NCBI RefSeq assembly: GCF_024699925.1
Contig: NZ_JAJOMX010000001.1
Location: 3,076,001 to 3,140,000, forward strand
Direction: 5' to 3'
Origin: Mesorhizobium sp. J428
GTDB lineage: Bacteria > Pseudomonadota > Alphaproteobacteria > Rhizobiales > Rhizobiaceae
Length of the DNA stretch: 64,000 bases
Both the position numbers and the translations under genes were made by a program. The stretch's first letter is position 1. Each line of letters starts with the position of its first letter. The notes beneath the pieces are model-generated. The model saw only the letters and a program-made list of their open reading frames with translations. It was not told the DNA's origin and ran no database searches. Below are positions 43,518 through 52,654 of the stretch, one piece after another.

Positions 43518-44610
43518 CATCCTCGACCGCGTCTTCTTCCCGAATCGCGACTTCCACGCGATTCCGGTGCTAGACGGCGGCTTCTCGCCAAACCGCCGCC
43601 TCGACGACGCCGCGACCCTCGACGAGCTCGCCGGCGTCGACGGCATCTGCGTCGACGCGACAGGCACGGTCTACGCCTCTGCCGGCACCGGCATCGTGCG
43701 ATATGCTTCGGATGGCTTTTCGAAACGCACGCCGTTCGCCGAGCTCGATGGCGCGGTCGGTAGCCTCGCCGCGCATCCCGACGGACGCATTCTGGCAGCC
43801 GTCGCGGGACGAGGCATCGTCGCGGTCGGCCGCGACGGCAAGGTCGCCGGACGGCTGGAGAGGGCGGGCGATGCGCCGCTGTCCTGCGTAACGGCGATCG
43901 CGGTCCTCCCCAATGGATCGATCGCACTGGCCGAGGGCTCCCGGCACAACGGACCGGACCGCTGGCTGCAGGACATGATGGAGAAGCGGCCGGGCTCCGG
44001 CCGGGTCGTCGTCTGTGCGGCGAATTTTTCCGGAGCGCGCATCATCGCCGACCGTCTGTCGTGGCCGTCCGGCGTCGCCGCCAACGGCGCGGGCAGCCTG
44101 CTCGTCGCCGAAGCCTGGACTCACCGGCTCCTGTCGATCGCCTTCGACACCGGCCACGTCGACGTGATCGCCAAGAACTTCGCCGGCTATCCCTGCCGGA
44201 TGGCGCCTGCCTCGGCGGGCGGCTTCTGGATCGCTTTCTTCGCGATGCGCACGCAACTGACGGAGTTCGTGCTGCGTGAGGACGACTTCCGCAGGCGGAT
44301 GATGGCGACCGTGCCCCCGGCGCTGTGGATCGGGCCGACGCTCGGCGGTCACGTCGACTACCGTGAGCCGACGCAGATCGGGCGCATCAAGAAGCTCGGC
44401 ATCCAGAAGCCCTGGGCACCACCGCGCTCCTACGGGCTGGTGGCGCGTATCGATGGCCAGGGCAACACCTTCGAGAGCCTGCACAGCCGCGTGTCCGGCG
44501 CCGTTCACGGCATCACCGACGTCGCCGAGGCTGGCGGACTGCTGATCGCCGTCTCCAAGGGACACGGCAGGCTTGCCGGAACTGCTGTCGCAACGGGCGG
44601 ACGGTCATGA
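43501..44610 (+). CDS. SMP-30/strictosidine-synthase-like beta-propeller protein
   Basis: 369 residues from the ATG at 43501 (AAGGGG six bases upstream), overlapping the end of the fusion gene. Repeating propeller blades are visible: GVDGICVDATGTVYASAGTG, GAVGSLAAHPDGRILAAVAG, CVTAIAVLPNGSIALAEGS, WPSGVAANGAGSLLVAEAW and GYPCRMAPASAGGFWIAFF. No signal peptide. It is shorter and more diverged than the fused propeller, and may be a second hydrolase or a regulatory partner. Coupled to the ATPase by ATGA. Confidence 0.87.
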   Translation: MSLARDILDRVFFPNRDFHAIPVLDGGFSPNRRLDDAATLDELAGVDGICVDATGTVYASAGTGIVRYASDGFSKRTPFAELDGAVGSLAAHPDGRILAAVAGRGIVAVGRDGKVAGRLERAGDAPLSCVTAIAVLPNGSIALAEGSRHNGPDRWLQDMMEKRPGSGRVVVCAANFSGARIIADRLSWPSGVAANGAGSLLVAEAWTHRLLSIAFDTGHVDVIAKNFAGYPCRMAPASAGGFWIAFFAMRTQLTEFVLREDDFRRRMMATVPPALWIGPTLGGHVDYREPTQIGRIKKLGIQKPWAPPRSYGLVARIDGQGNTFESLHSRVSGAVHGITDVAEAGGLLIAVSKGHGRLAGTAVATGGRS

Positions 44611-46136
44611 GCGAAATGACGAAGGAGCCGGTGCTCAGGATCGCCAGCGGAAGCAAGGTCTACAGCGGTGTCCACGCCATCAACGGTGTCGACTTCGATC
44701 TCAGGCCCGGAGAGATCCACGCGCTGCTCGGCGAGAATGGCGCCGGCAAGTCGACGCTGTGCAAGGCGATCGCCGGCGCGGTGCAGCTTTCGTCGGGCGA
44801 CTATTTCCTCGGCGGCGAGAAGGTTTCCTTCGCCTCGCCGGGCGAGGCGCTCCGGCACGGGGTCGCCATGGTCTACCAGGAGACGAGCCTGGTGCCGTCG
44901 ATGACCGTGGCGCAGAACCTCGAGCTCGGCATGGAGAAGCTGGTCACCGTCTATCGCAAGATCAACATCGCGGCCCAGCAGTCGCAGCAGGCGCTCAACT
45001 TCAACGTCGATCCACTGGCGCTCGTCGAGACGCTCGGCACCGCCAAGCGGCAGATGGTCGAGATCGCCCGCGCAGTGCGCCACAATGCGCGGGTCATCAT
45101 CTTCGATGAGCCGACCGCGAGCCTGACGCCCGAGGAGATCCAGCATCTTTTCCATCTGCTGCGGCGGCTGCGCTCCGAAGGCGTCGGCATCATCTTCATC
45201 AGCCACGCGCTGGAGGAAGCGCTGAAGATCGCCGACCGGATCACCGTGCTTCGCGACGGAAAACTCGTCGCGACGCAGCCCGCAAGCGAACTGGACCGGG
45301 CGAAGATCGTCAGGATGATGGTGGGACGCGATGTCTCGGCCACGAGCGCCGCCGAGGTGGGGGGGCAAGTGCAGGGCCGTGCCGTGCCCATCGTAGCGGA
45401 GCGGCGCAAGGTGCTGTCGGTCGAGAACATCACCATGGGCAACGTGGTCAAGAACATGTCGTTCTCGGCCTATGCCGGCGAGGTGGTCGGCATGGCCGGC
45501 CTCGTCGGCGCGGGACGCACCGAAGCGGCGCAGATCATCTGCGGCGCCAGGAAACGCAACTTCCTGCGTGGCGGGCTGATCGCGCTCAACGGCAAGCCGA
45601 TCCGCTACCGCGTTCCGCGCCAGGCCGTCGAGGACGGCATCGTCTACATCACCGAGGATCGAAAGCTCGACGGCTTCTTCGAAACCATGACGGCCGACGA
45701 CAACATCTATCTCGGCCATCTCGCCTCGCCAAAGGGCAAGCGCTGGCTCTATTCGCTCAGGGAACGCAAGGCGGTGGCCGACCGCTGGGTGAAGGCGCTG
45801 TCGATCTCGGCGCTGAAGCGCAGCCTCAAGATCATCGAATACTCCGGCGGCAACCAGCAGAAGGTCGTCGTCGCCAAGTCGCTCGCGCAGGAGCCGCAAG
45901 TCATCATCTTCGACGAGCCGACGCGCGGCGTCGACGTCGGCGCGATCCCGCAGATCCATGCCGCGATCCGCGATCTCGCCGCGCAGGGCAAAGCGGTGAT
46001 CGTCATCTCGTCCTATCTGCCGGAGATTCTGGCGGTGTCCGATCGCATCCTCGTCGCGCGCGGCGGCCGCATCGTCGAGGAGATGCCGCGCGCCGAGGCG
46101 ACCGAGGAGAAGATCATGTATGCCGCGATCCACTGA
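44607..46136 (+). CDS. Sugar-type ABC transporter ATP-binding protein (RbsA/MglA, two ABC domains)
   Basis: 509 residues. Domain 1: Walker A GENGAGKST (42-50), signature-like LGTAKRQMVEIARA (143 on), Walker B VIIFDEPTASL. Domain 2: degenerate Walker A GLVGAGRTE (298-306), signature YSGGNQQKVVVAK and FDEPTRGVDVGA, exactly the asymmetric pattern of RbsA. It powers import through the permease at 39227 and the fused permease at 41367. Last gene of the operon; a 13-base gap separates it from the convergent SDR gene. Confidence 0.94.
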   Translation: MSEMTKEPVLRIASGSKVYSGVHAINGVDFDLRPGEIHALLGENGAGKSTLCKAIAGAVQLSSGDYFLGGEKVSFASPGEALRHGVAMVYQETSLVPSMTVAQNLELGMEKLVTVYRKINIAAQQSQQALNFNVDPLALVETLGTAKRQMVEIARAVRHNARVIIFDEPTASLTPEEIQHLFHLLRRLRSEGVGIIFISHALEEALKIADRITVLRDGKLVATQPASELDRAKIVRMMVGRDVSATSAAEVGGQVQGRAVPIVAERRKVLSVENITMGNVVKNMSFSAYAGEVVGMAGLVGAGRTEAAQIICGARKRNFLRGGLIALNGKPIRYRVPRQAVEDGIVYITEDRKLDGFFETMTADDNIYLGHLASPKGKRWLYSLRERKAVADRWVKALSISALKRSLKIIEYSGGNQQKVVVAKSLAQEPQVIIFDEPTRGVDVGAIPQIHAAIRDLAAQGKAVIVISSYLPEILAVSDRILVARGGRIVEEMPRAEATEEKIMYAAIH

Positions 46137-46149
46137 CTCGGCGTAGGCT

Positions 46150-47712
46150 TTACTTCATCGAACGCTGCAGGCGCGCCATTCCGTCCAGCCAGCGGTCGTA
46201 GTCCGCGACCTTGCGCTGCATGTATTTGGCGACGTCTGGATGCGGCAGGATCAGGAAGCGGCCTTCTTCGATCGCGGCGAGCGTCACAGCCGCCACCGCT
46301 TGCGCGGACATCACGCCGTCGTTCGACTGTGGACCTTCCGGCAGGCCCCTCAGCATCGGCGTGTCGACGCCTTGAGGGCAGAGGGCGAACACCTCGATGC
46401 CGTCGTCGCGATGGGTTATCGCAAGGTTCTCGGCGAAGCCGATCGCGGCATGCTTGGTGGTTCCGTAGACGGCGCTGCCGACCTGGTTGAGCAGGCCCGC
46501 CGCCGAGATCGTCTGCAGGAACGCCCCGCCGCCGCGCGCCTTCATCAGCGGCACCAGGATGCGGGCCGCATGCACATGCGCCATGACGTTGACCGCCCAG
46601 GCCTTCTCCCAAGCCGCGTCGGGTGCAGCGGCGGCATTGACGAAGCTCTGATCGAAGCCGGCCGCGATCCCGGCGTTCGAGCAGAACAGGTCGATCGGCC
46701 CGGCCTCGCGCTCCACCTGTTCCACCAGGCTCTCAATCTCGCGGCGGCTGGAGACGTCGCAGCGAACCGCCAGTCCGCCGATGCTCTCTGCGACCCTCTT
46801 GGCGCCGGTCTCGTCTATGTCCGACACCACCACGGTCCGCGCGCCGGCGCGCGCGAAGGCCTCGCACAGTGCTGCGCCGATGCCGCTGGCCGCTCCGGTG
46901 ACGACGATGGTGCTGCCGGCGATCTTCATGCGCCTGGGTACTCCTGCGATGGTCATGCCGCCGTCGACGACGATCGTCTGTCCGGTCACGAAGGAACCGG
47001 CCTGCGACGAGAGAAAGATGACCGCCCCGGCGATCTCGTCTGCCTCGCCCATGCGGCCGAGCGGCGTCTTTGCCTCATATCCGCTCTTCACGTCGGGATT
47101 GCTCCACAGGGCGCGGGAGAAGTCGGTCTTGATCAGCCCCGGCGCGATGCAGTTGACGCGGACATTGTCGCCGCCGAACTCGATCGCGAGGTTGCGCGCC
47201 AGCTGCATGTCGGCCGCCTTCGAGATGTTGTAGGCGCCGATCGTCGCGGACCCCGTCAGTCCGCCGATGGAGGAGATGATGGTGATCGCGCCGTCGCGGC
47301 GCTCGCGCATCTGCGGCGCGACCATCGAGATGAGCCAGTGGTTGGCCAGCACGTTGCTGTCGAACACCTTGCGGAACTGCTCGTCGGTGATTCCCGACAT
47401 AGGGCCGAAATGGGTGTTGGTGGCGGCGTTGCAGACGAGGATATCGACCCCACCCCAGCGCGAGCCGGCGGCGTCCACCAGCCGTTCGAGGCTTTCGCGG
47501 TCGGAGATGTTGGCGGGAACGGAGATCGCCCGCTCGTCGCCATGGCGCCTGTTGATTGCGTCGGCGACCTCGTCGCAAGCGTCCGCCTTGCGCGATGAGA
47601 TCACCACGCGGGCTCCCGCATCCGCCATCCGTTCCGCCACGGCGCGGCCGATTCCGCGCGACGATCCGGTAATGATTGCCCGCTTGCCGGCGAGGTCGAA
47701 GAGACTGCTCAC
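46150..47712 (-). CDS. Double short-chain dehydrogenase (two SDR domains in one frame)
   Basis: 520 residues. Domain 1 (1-258): [29 protein letters not shown]. Domain 2 (about 262-520): [24 protein letters not shown] and YGTTK. Both have complete cofactor and catalytic residues. The junction reads [19 protein letters not shown] with no stop, yet an AGGAG lies 11 bases before the internal ATG (46928), as if two genes had merged. GTG start at 47710-47712 with GAGGA upstream. Either a true bifunctional enzyme or a lost stop codon. Domain 2 resembles long-chain-type SDRs with YxxxK active sites; substrates unknown. Confidence 0.85.
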   Translation of the reverse strand: MSSLFDLAGKRAIITGSSRGIGRAVAERMADAGARVVISSRKADACDEVADAINRRHGDERAISVPANISDRESLERLVDAAGSRWGGVDILVCNAATNTHFGPMSGITDEQFRKVFDSNVLANHWLISMVAPQMRERRDGAITIISSIGGLTGSATIGAYNISKAADMQLARNLAIEFGGDNVRVNCIAPGLIKTDFSRALWSNPDVKSGYEAKTPLGRMGEADEIAGAVIFLSSQAGSFVTGQTIVVDGGMTIAGVPRRMKIAGSTIVVTGAASGIGAALCEAFARAGARTVVVSDIDETGAKRVAESIGGLAVRCDVSSRREIESLVEQVEREAGPIDLFCSNAGIAAGFDQSFVNAAAAPDAAWEKAWAVNVMAHVHAARILVPLMKARGGGAFLQTISAAGLLNQVGSAVYGTTKHAAIGFAENLAITHRDDGIEVFALCPQGVDTPMLRGLPEGPQSNDGVMSAQAVAAVTLAAIEEGRFLILPHPDVAKYMQRKVADYDRWLDGMARLQRSMK

Positions 47713-47775
47713 GGAATGGTCCTCGCAAAGGGGTGGCCTTGCCCGACGATCAGTCGAACGGCGCGAGTGGCGGCG

Positions 47776-48504
47776 TCATCCACGATCGAATTCCTCGTCG
47801 TCCAGGATCCCGGGTTGCGCAGGCCCCGCCGGGGCGAAGACGGAATCTGGCGCGTCGTCCAGCGCGTCGAGCGAGCGGCGGATATGGCGGCGGCCAGCCG
47901 CCTCAGCCGCCTCGGCGTCGCCATTCAGGATGGCTTCCGCCATCTCGCGATAATCCGCGAAACGCTCCTCGACCGGCGGACGCAGATAGGTTCGGATCAG
48001 ATGGACGCGGAAGCCGCGCACGGCGCGTGCGACCTCCGCATTGCCGCCGGCCCGCGTCATCGCGCGATAGAAGCGGTTACGCGCCTGGACGAAGTCGAAC
48101 GAATCCCCGCGTCCGGCAAAGGAGGACAGGTTTTCGCAGGCGGCGATAAAGGCCTCGCGCGTCCGCGGCGAGGCGATGTTCTGGGCGGCGAGGCGGGCCG
48201 CGAGGCCAATCGTCACCTCGAGCAGTTGCAGGAGATCGCGCGCCTCAGCGCGGGACAGGTGCCTGATCTGCGCGCCGCGAAAGGCGGTGATGCTGACGAC
48301 GCCCTCGGCCGCGAGCCGTTTCAGCGCCTCCCGGACCGTGCCGCGGCTGACGCCGTAGAGGCGCATCAGGTCTGGCTCGACGAGGCGCTGGCCGGCGACG
48401 AAGCGGCCTTCGTAGAGTCCGCGCACGACGTCGCGCACGATCTGGTCGGAAGAACTGAGGCGGGGCCGGTCGCCGCTCCGGATATCGGCAGCCTGGCCGG
48501 TCAT
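47776..48504 (-). CDS. GntR-family transcriptional regulator, FCD type
   Basis: 242 residues from the ATG overlapping the stop of the upstream dehydrogenase (ATGA). Winged helix DQIVRDVVRGLYEGRFVAGQ, LMRLYGVSRGTVREALKRL, then an FCD-type helical domain (RNRFYRAMTRAGGN, RHIRRSLDAL). It lies inside the operon of dehydrogenase, SDR and kinase genes and probably controls it. Confidence 0.92.
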   Translation of the reverse strand: MTGQAADIRSGDRPRLSSSDQIVRDVVRGLYEGRFVAGQRLVEPDLMRLYGVSRGTVREALKRLAAEGVVSITAFRGAQIRHLSRAEARDLLQLLEVTIGLAARLAAQNIASPRTREAFIAACENLSSFAGRGDSFDFVQARNRFYRAMTRAGGNAEVARAVRGFRVHLIRTYLRPPVEERFADYREMAEAILNGDAEAAEAAGRRHIRRSLDALDDAPDSVFAPAGPAQPGILDDEEFDRG

Positions 48505-49351
48505 TTGCGCCAACCCCTTCGGCCGCGGCCGCCGACATAACCGGCCTGCACGCGCTGCTTGAGGAGGGGACGTGGACGGAAACGCTCGCCATAGGCGTCG
48601 AACATGATCTGCTGTGCCTGGAGGCACAGGCTCGATGTGGTCGCATCCATGAGTTCGAACGGCCCCATCGGATGGCCGAGACCGAGCCGGCAGGCGAGGT
48701 CGATGTCCTCGGGCGAGGCCACGCCTTCCTCCACCAACCGCACCGCCTCGATCATCATCACGTGCAGCAGCCGGTTGACGGCGAAGCCGGTCACGTCCTT
48801 GACCCGGATCGGCTGCTTGCCGATCGAGGCGCACAGGTCCATCGCCTCGGCGAGCGTCGACTCCGTCGTCTCGACGCCGGGGATCACCTCCACCAGTTGC
48901 ATGCGGGAGACCGGCGAGAAATAGTGCGTGCCGACGAACTTGCCGCGCCGCGTCTCGGACACATGCGAGGCAAGCACGGCAATGGGAATCGTCGAGGTAT
49001 TGGTGGCGATCAGGCAGCCGTCACGGCAGACGCGATCCAGAGACGCCAGCACCTCGGCCTTGATCTCTTCCTTCTCGAAGACCGCTTCGATCACGACATC
49101 GCGGTCGGCGAAGGCGGAGAGGTCCGTGGTGGTGGCAATGCGGACCATGACCGCCGCCTTCGCCGCCGCGTCGTAATGGCCGCGCATGGCCCCCTTGTCG
49201 TACACGGACGACAAGCGCTCGATCGCGGCGTCGAGCGCCTCCTCGTGCGGTCGGCGAGCAGGACCGGATGGCCTGCGAGCGCGTGGACGAAGGCGATCTC
49301 GGCCCCCATGAGACCCGCCCCGACCACACCGATCCTGAGCATCTGTGCCAT
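48501..49351 (-). pseudogene. 3-hydroxyacyl-CoA dehydrogenase (frameshifted)
   Basis: The ATG at 49349-49351 begins MAQMLRIGVVGAGLMGAEIA, the NAD-binding GAGLMG motif. The frame is lost at about 49243-49245, where one missing G separates LLADRT from EEALDAAIERLSSVYD; the rest runs to 48501, about 283 residues in total. Catalytic-domain landmarks: IATNTSTIPIAVLA, GTHYFSPVSRMQLVEVI, VKDVTGFAVNRLL and GLGHPMGPFELMD. It oxidises a 3-hydroxyacyl-CoA to the 3-keto form. Stop overlaps the GntR start. Confidence 0.9.
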
Positions 49352-50404
49352 CTAAGTCCTCCCTGTGCCACGCGCCAATGCGACGGCGATCTCCGCGATC
49401 GGCCTCGCCTTCGCGCCGATCGCCGCCGCATCATGGTTGGAGGCGGTGCCGTCGAGGGAACGCCGCGCAATGCCTTGCATGATCGAGGCGATCCGAAACA
49501 TCGAAAGGACCAGATAGAAGTCCCAGTCGTCGCACTGGGGCTGGCCCGTCCGCCGCAGATACTGGGCGAGATAGTCGGCCTCGCCGGGGATACCGGTGTC
49601 CCGGAGATCGACGCCCGCCAGGCCACGGAACAGATCGGGTGCCAGCCGCCAGCTCATGGCGTGATAGGCGAAGTCGGCGATCGGGCTTCCCAGCGTCGAC
49701 AGTTCCCAATCGAGTACGGCGACGACGCGCGGCTCGGTCGGGTGGATGAGGACATTGTCGAGCCTGTAGTCGCCATGCACCAGTCGCGTCGCATCTTCCG
49801 GCGGCAGGTTGCGCGGCAGCCAGTCGATCAGCCAGTCCATTTCGGGGATCGGCACCGTCTCCGCGGCCCTATACTGCTTGGACCATCGCGCGACCTGACG
49901 TTCCGCATAGGCGCCGGGGCGGCCGTAGTCAGCCAATCCGACGGCGGCGATGTCGACCGAATGGATGCGGGCGATGGTGTCGTTCATCGAATCGAAGATC
50001 GCCGCGCGCTCCACAGGCGAGAGGTCGGGCAGCCGCGGATCCCAGAACACGCGTCCGGGCACGAAGTCCATCACGTAGAAGACGGTGCCGATCACGCTTT
50101 CGTCCCGGCATAGTGCCCTGACGTAAGGAACCGGCACACCAGTGGAGCGTAACGCTTCGAGGACCCGGAACTCCCGATCGACCGCATGCGCGCTCGGCAG
50201 CGTGTGGCCAGCCGGCTTGCTCCTCAAAACGAGTTCGATGCCGGTGGCGCTCAATCTGAACGTGGGGTTCGACTGACCGCCGGATATGCGCCGCAGGTCG
50301 ATCGGTCCGCGAAAACCTGGAATGGTCCTGGCAAGCCAGCAAGACAGGCGCGCCTCGTCAGGTGTCCAGTCCTGCGCCGTGCTTGGCGGGGCAACAGCAT
50401 CCAT
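49352..50404 (-). CDS. APH-fold kinase family protein (ACAD10/11 kinase-domain / LvaA type)
   Basis: 350 residues. Glycine-rich loop ISGGQSNPT (40-48), Brenner motif HGDYRLDN (210-217) and metal-binding LDWE (231-234) mark an aminoglycoside-phosphotransferase-fold kinase of the group fused to acyl-CoA dehydrogenase in animal ACAD10/11. Bacterial relatives such as LvaA phosphorylate 4-hydroxyacyl-CoA. I choose the ATG at 50402-50404, six bases after GGGAGG, over one two codons upstream. It is divergent from an ACAD10/11-type dehydrogenase gene, so the two functions of the animal fusion sit side by side. Confidence 0.88.
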   Translation of the reverse strand: MDAVAPPSTAQDWTPDEARLSCWLARTIPGFRGPIDLRRISGGQSNPTFRLSATGIELVLRSKPAGHTLPSAHAVDREFRVLEALRSTGVPVPYVRALCRDESVIGTVFYVMDFVPGRVFWDPRLPDLSPVERAAIFDSMNDTIARIHSVDIAAVGLADYGRPGAYAERQVARWSKQYRAAETVPIPEMDWLIDWLPRNLPPEDATRLVHGDYRLDNVLIHPTEPRVVAVLDWELSTLGSPIADFAYHAMSWRLAPDLFRGLAGVDLRDTGIPGEADYLAQYLRRTGQPQCDDWDFYLVLSMFRIASIMQGIARRSLDGTASNHDAAAIGAKARPIAEIAVALARGTGRT

Positions 50405-50594
50405 GCCCATCCTCCCGATGTGTCCGGCCCAAGCTGCGATACCTTCGTAGGATGGCTCGCCGCGAATAGTCAATCGAAATCGTCGGACGATCTCGTCAAA
50501 CGTGAACGGATGGGCTAAGGTCGCGTCCACGGCGTTCGCGGCGGCTGGATTGGCCCAGCCGGCGCGTTGCGATCGAACCAATCGGAGGAAACCA

Positions 50595-51879
50595 ATGTTC
50601 TCTAAGACGCCTCGGGTGCTGGAGTTGGAAGAGAAGCTCACCGCCTTCATGGAAGAGCACATCTATCCGAACGAGGCGCGCTTCTATCGCGAGGCCGAGG
50701 ATCTTGGGCCGTGGGCCATCTATCCCGTTGTCGAGGAGCTGAAGCCGAAGGCGAAGGGGCAGGGGCTGTGGAACCTGTTCCTTCCGGAATCAGAGCACGG
50801 CGCCGGCCTGACGAACCTGGAATACGCCTCGCTGTGCGAGATCATGGGCCGTTCGCATCTGGCGCCGGAAATCTTCAACTGCTCGGCGCCAGACACCGGC
50901 AACATGGAGGTGCTGACGCGCTACGGCACGCCCGAGCATCAGGCCAAATGGCTGGAGCCGCTGCTGGCGGGCGAGATCCGCTCCGCCTTCGCCATGACCG
51001 AACCCGCGGTCGCGTCAAGCGACGCCACCAACATCGAAAGCGAAATCCGCGCCGATGGCGACGACTACGTCATCAACGGCCGCAAATGGTATACGACCAA
51101 CGCCACCGATCCGCGCTGCAAGATCATCATCTTCATGGGCAAGACCGATCCCGACAATCCGGATCGCTACCGCCAGCAGTCGATGGTCCTCGTGCCGCGC
51201 GACACGCCCGGGGTCGAAGTCCTGCGCTCGCTGCCGGTCATGGGCTTCTACGGGGGTACCCGACCGCGCAGCCGAGGTCGTTTTCCGGAACGTCCGCGTG
51301 CCGAAGTCCAACATCCTGCTGGGCGAGGGGCGAGGATTCGAGATCGCGCAGGGCCGCCTGGGACCAGGGCGGATTCATCATTGCATGCGGCTGATCGGGC
51401 TCGCCGAGCGGACGCTGGAGAAGATGTGCCTGCGTATGGAAGAGCGCACGCCGTTCGGCAAGCCGCTGTCAGAACAGTCGGTGAGCCGCGAGCGGATCGC
51501 CGAGTCGCGGATCATGATCGAGCAAAGCCGCCTGCTGACCCTCAAGGCTGCGTATATGATGGACACCGTCGGCAACAAGGTGGCCAGGAGCGAGATCGCG
51601 ATGATCAAGATCGCAGTGCCGAACATGGCCTGCAAGGTCATCGACTGGGCCATCCAGGCTTTCGGCGGCGGTGGCACCAGCAACGACTTCGGCCTTGCCG
51701 CCGCCTATGCGACGGCCCGGCTGCTGCGCCTCGCCGACGGACCCGATGAGGTCCATCGCGACCAACTCGCACGGATGGAGTTCAAGAAGCACCAAGGCAG
51801 CAGGCAGCGCGGCGGCGCCTCCAACTGGGCACCGGCACTCAGCGACCGCGCGCTCGGCAGGACGGCAGCAGATCGATAA
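50595..51879 (+). pseudogene. Acyl-CoA dehydrogenase, ACAD10/11 type (frameshifted)
   Basis: The ATG at 50595 follows GGAGG by six bases. N-terminal and middle domains read in the first frame ([32 protein letters not shown]); in the G run 51252-51256 one extra base breaks the frame, and [19 protein letters not shown] continues in the next frame to 51879, about 427 residues. The C-terminal motif is [14 protein letters not shown], with Asp in place of the usual EGTSEI glutamate, as in ACAD10/11-type enzymes. The last 25 residues look unconserved. With the divergent kinase it could convert a phosphorylated 4-hydroxyacyl-CoA to an enoyl-CoA. Confidence 0.9.
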
Positions 51880-52103
51880 CGCCGGAGTCATCTTTCCGAC
51901 CGGTGCATGAGCAATTCGTTCCGGCGCGGCCGATTTGGTCAGCCGACCGGAGCGCCTCCACACGTCGTTTCGGTTGCCGAACCGGTCCGGCTGCGCTTGC
52001 CAGGGAATGCTGCTGACCGAGAAATGGCGTATGGCTTCGAGAGGAGATCGGCTGTCTCGCTCCTTTCAGCACACAGGCTGAATATGCCCGCGTCCCTGGT
52101 GTG

Positions 52104-52526
52104 CTATCGCTCCACCTTTGTGTCGAGGATCACGGAGGTCTGCGTTCTCTCGACGCCGTCGAGATCGCCGATCTTGTCGATCACGCGATCGAGCGCCGAC
52201 ACGGAGGAGGTCGCGACGATGGCGATGAGGTCGACTTCGCCGCTGACGGAATGAAGCGTCCTGACCTCCCGCATCGCGGTGAGTTCGGCGATCGTCTTGC
52301 TGGCGGACTTCGGCTTCACGGTAATCAGGACATGGCCCTTGATCTGGGCGCGCTCGGCGGCGGCGCTTCGCCTCAGCGTGTATCCCGAGATCACCTTGCT
52401 GCGCTCCAGCCGTTCGATCCGTGCCTGCACGGTGGTGCGCGATAGGTTCAGCCGCCGCGCCAATTCGGCGACCGGCATGCGCGCATTCTCGGCCAGAAGC
52501 GAAAGCAGCAGCTCGTCCTTGTCCAT
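52104..52526 (-). CDS. Lrp/AsnC-family transcriptional regulator
   Basis: 140 residues from the ATG at 52524-52526; further upstream ATGs extend into the spacer. MDKDELLLSLLAENARMPVAELARRLNLSRTTVQARIERLE is split here as helix-turn-helix at about 10-50, followed by the RAM ligand domain (HVLITVKP and SGEVDLIAIVATSS). It probably controls the divergent saccharopine-dehydrogenase-like gene in response to an amino acid. The spacer 52527-52654 carries the direct repeat AACTTTG/AACTTTA in AT-richer sequence. The 224 bp downstream (51880-52103) hold nothing recognisable. Confidence 0.92.
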   Translation of the reverse strand: MDKDELLLSLLAENARMPVAELARRLNLSRTTVQARIERLERSKVISGYTLRRSAAAERAQIKGHVLITVKPKSASKTIAELTAMREVRTLHSVSGEVDLIAIVATSSVSALDRVIDKIGDLDGVERTQTSVILDTKVER

Positions 52527-52654
52527 CTTGTCGTTTTGCCCAGAGGGTTCGTCATAATGCTCAAACTTTGTCGTCAACTTTATCACATCCACGGTTTGAA
52601 ACGCTAATGCCGGCATGGCGTGATGGAACGGCTTCATATCGGAAAGGGATTCTC

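Noticed and set aside
42066..43667. 533-codon minus-strand open frame
   Set aside because: Antisense to the permease-propeller fusion; no motif.
44505..46133. 542-codon minus-strand open frame
   Set aside because: Antisense to the RbsA-type ATPase, which has all its motifs.
46240..47598. 452-codon plus-strand open frame
   Set aside because: Antisense to the double SDR gene; no motif or ribosome-binding site.
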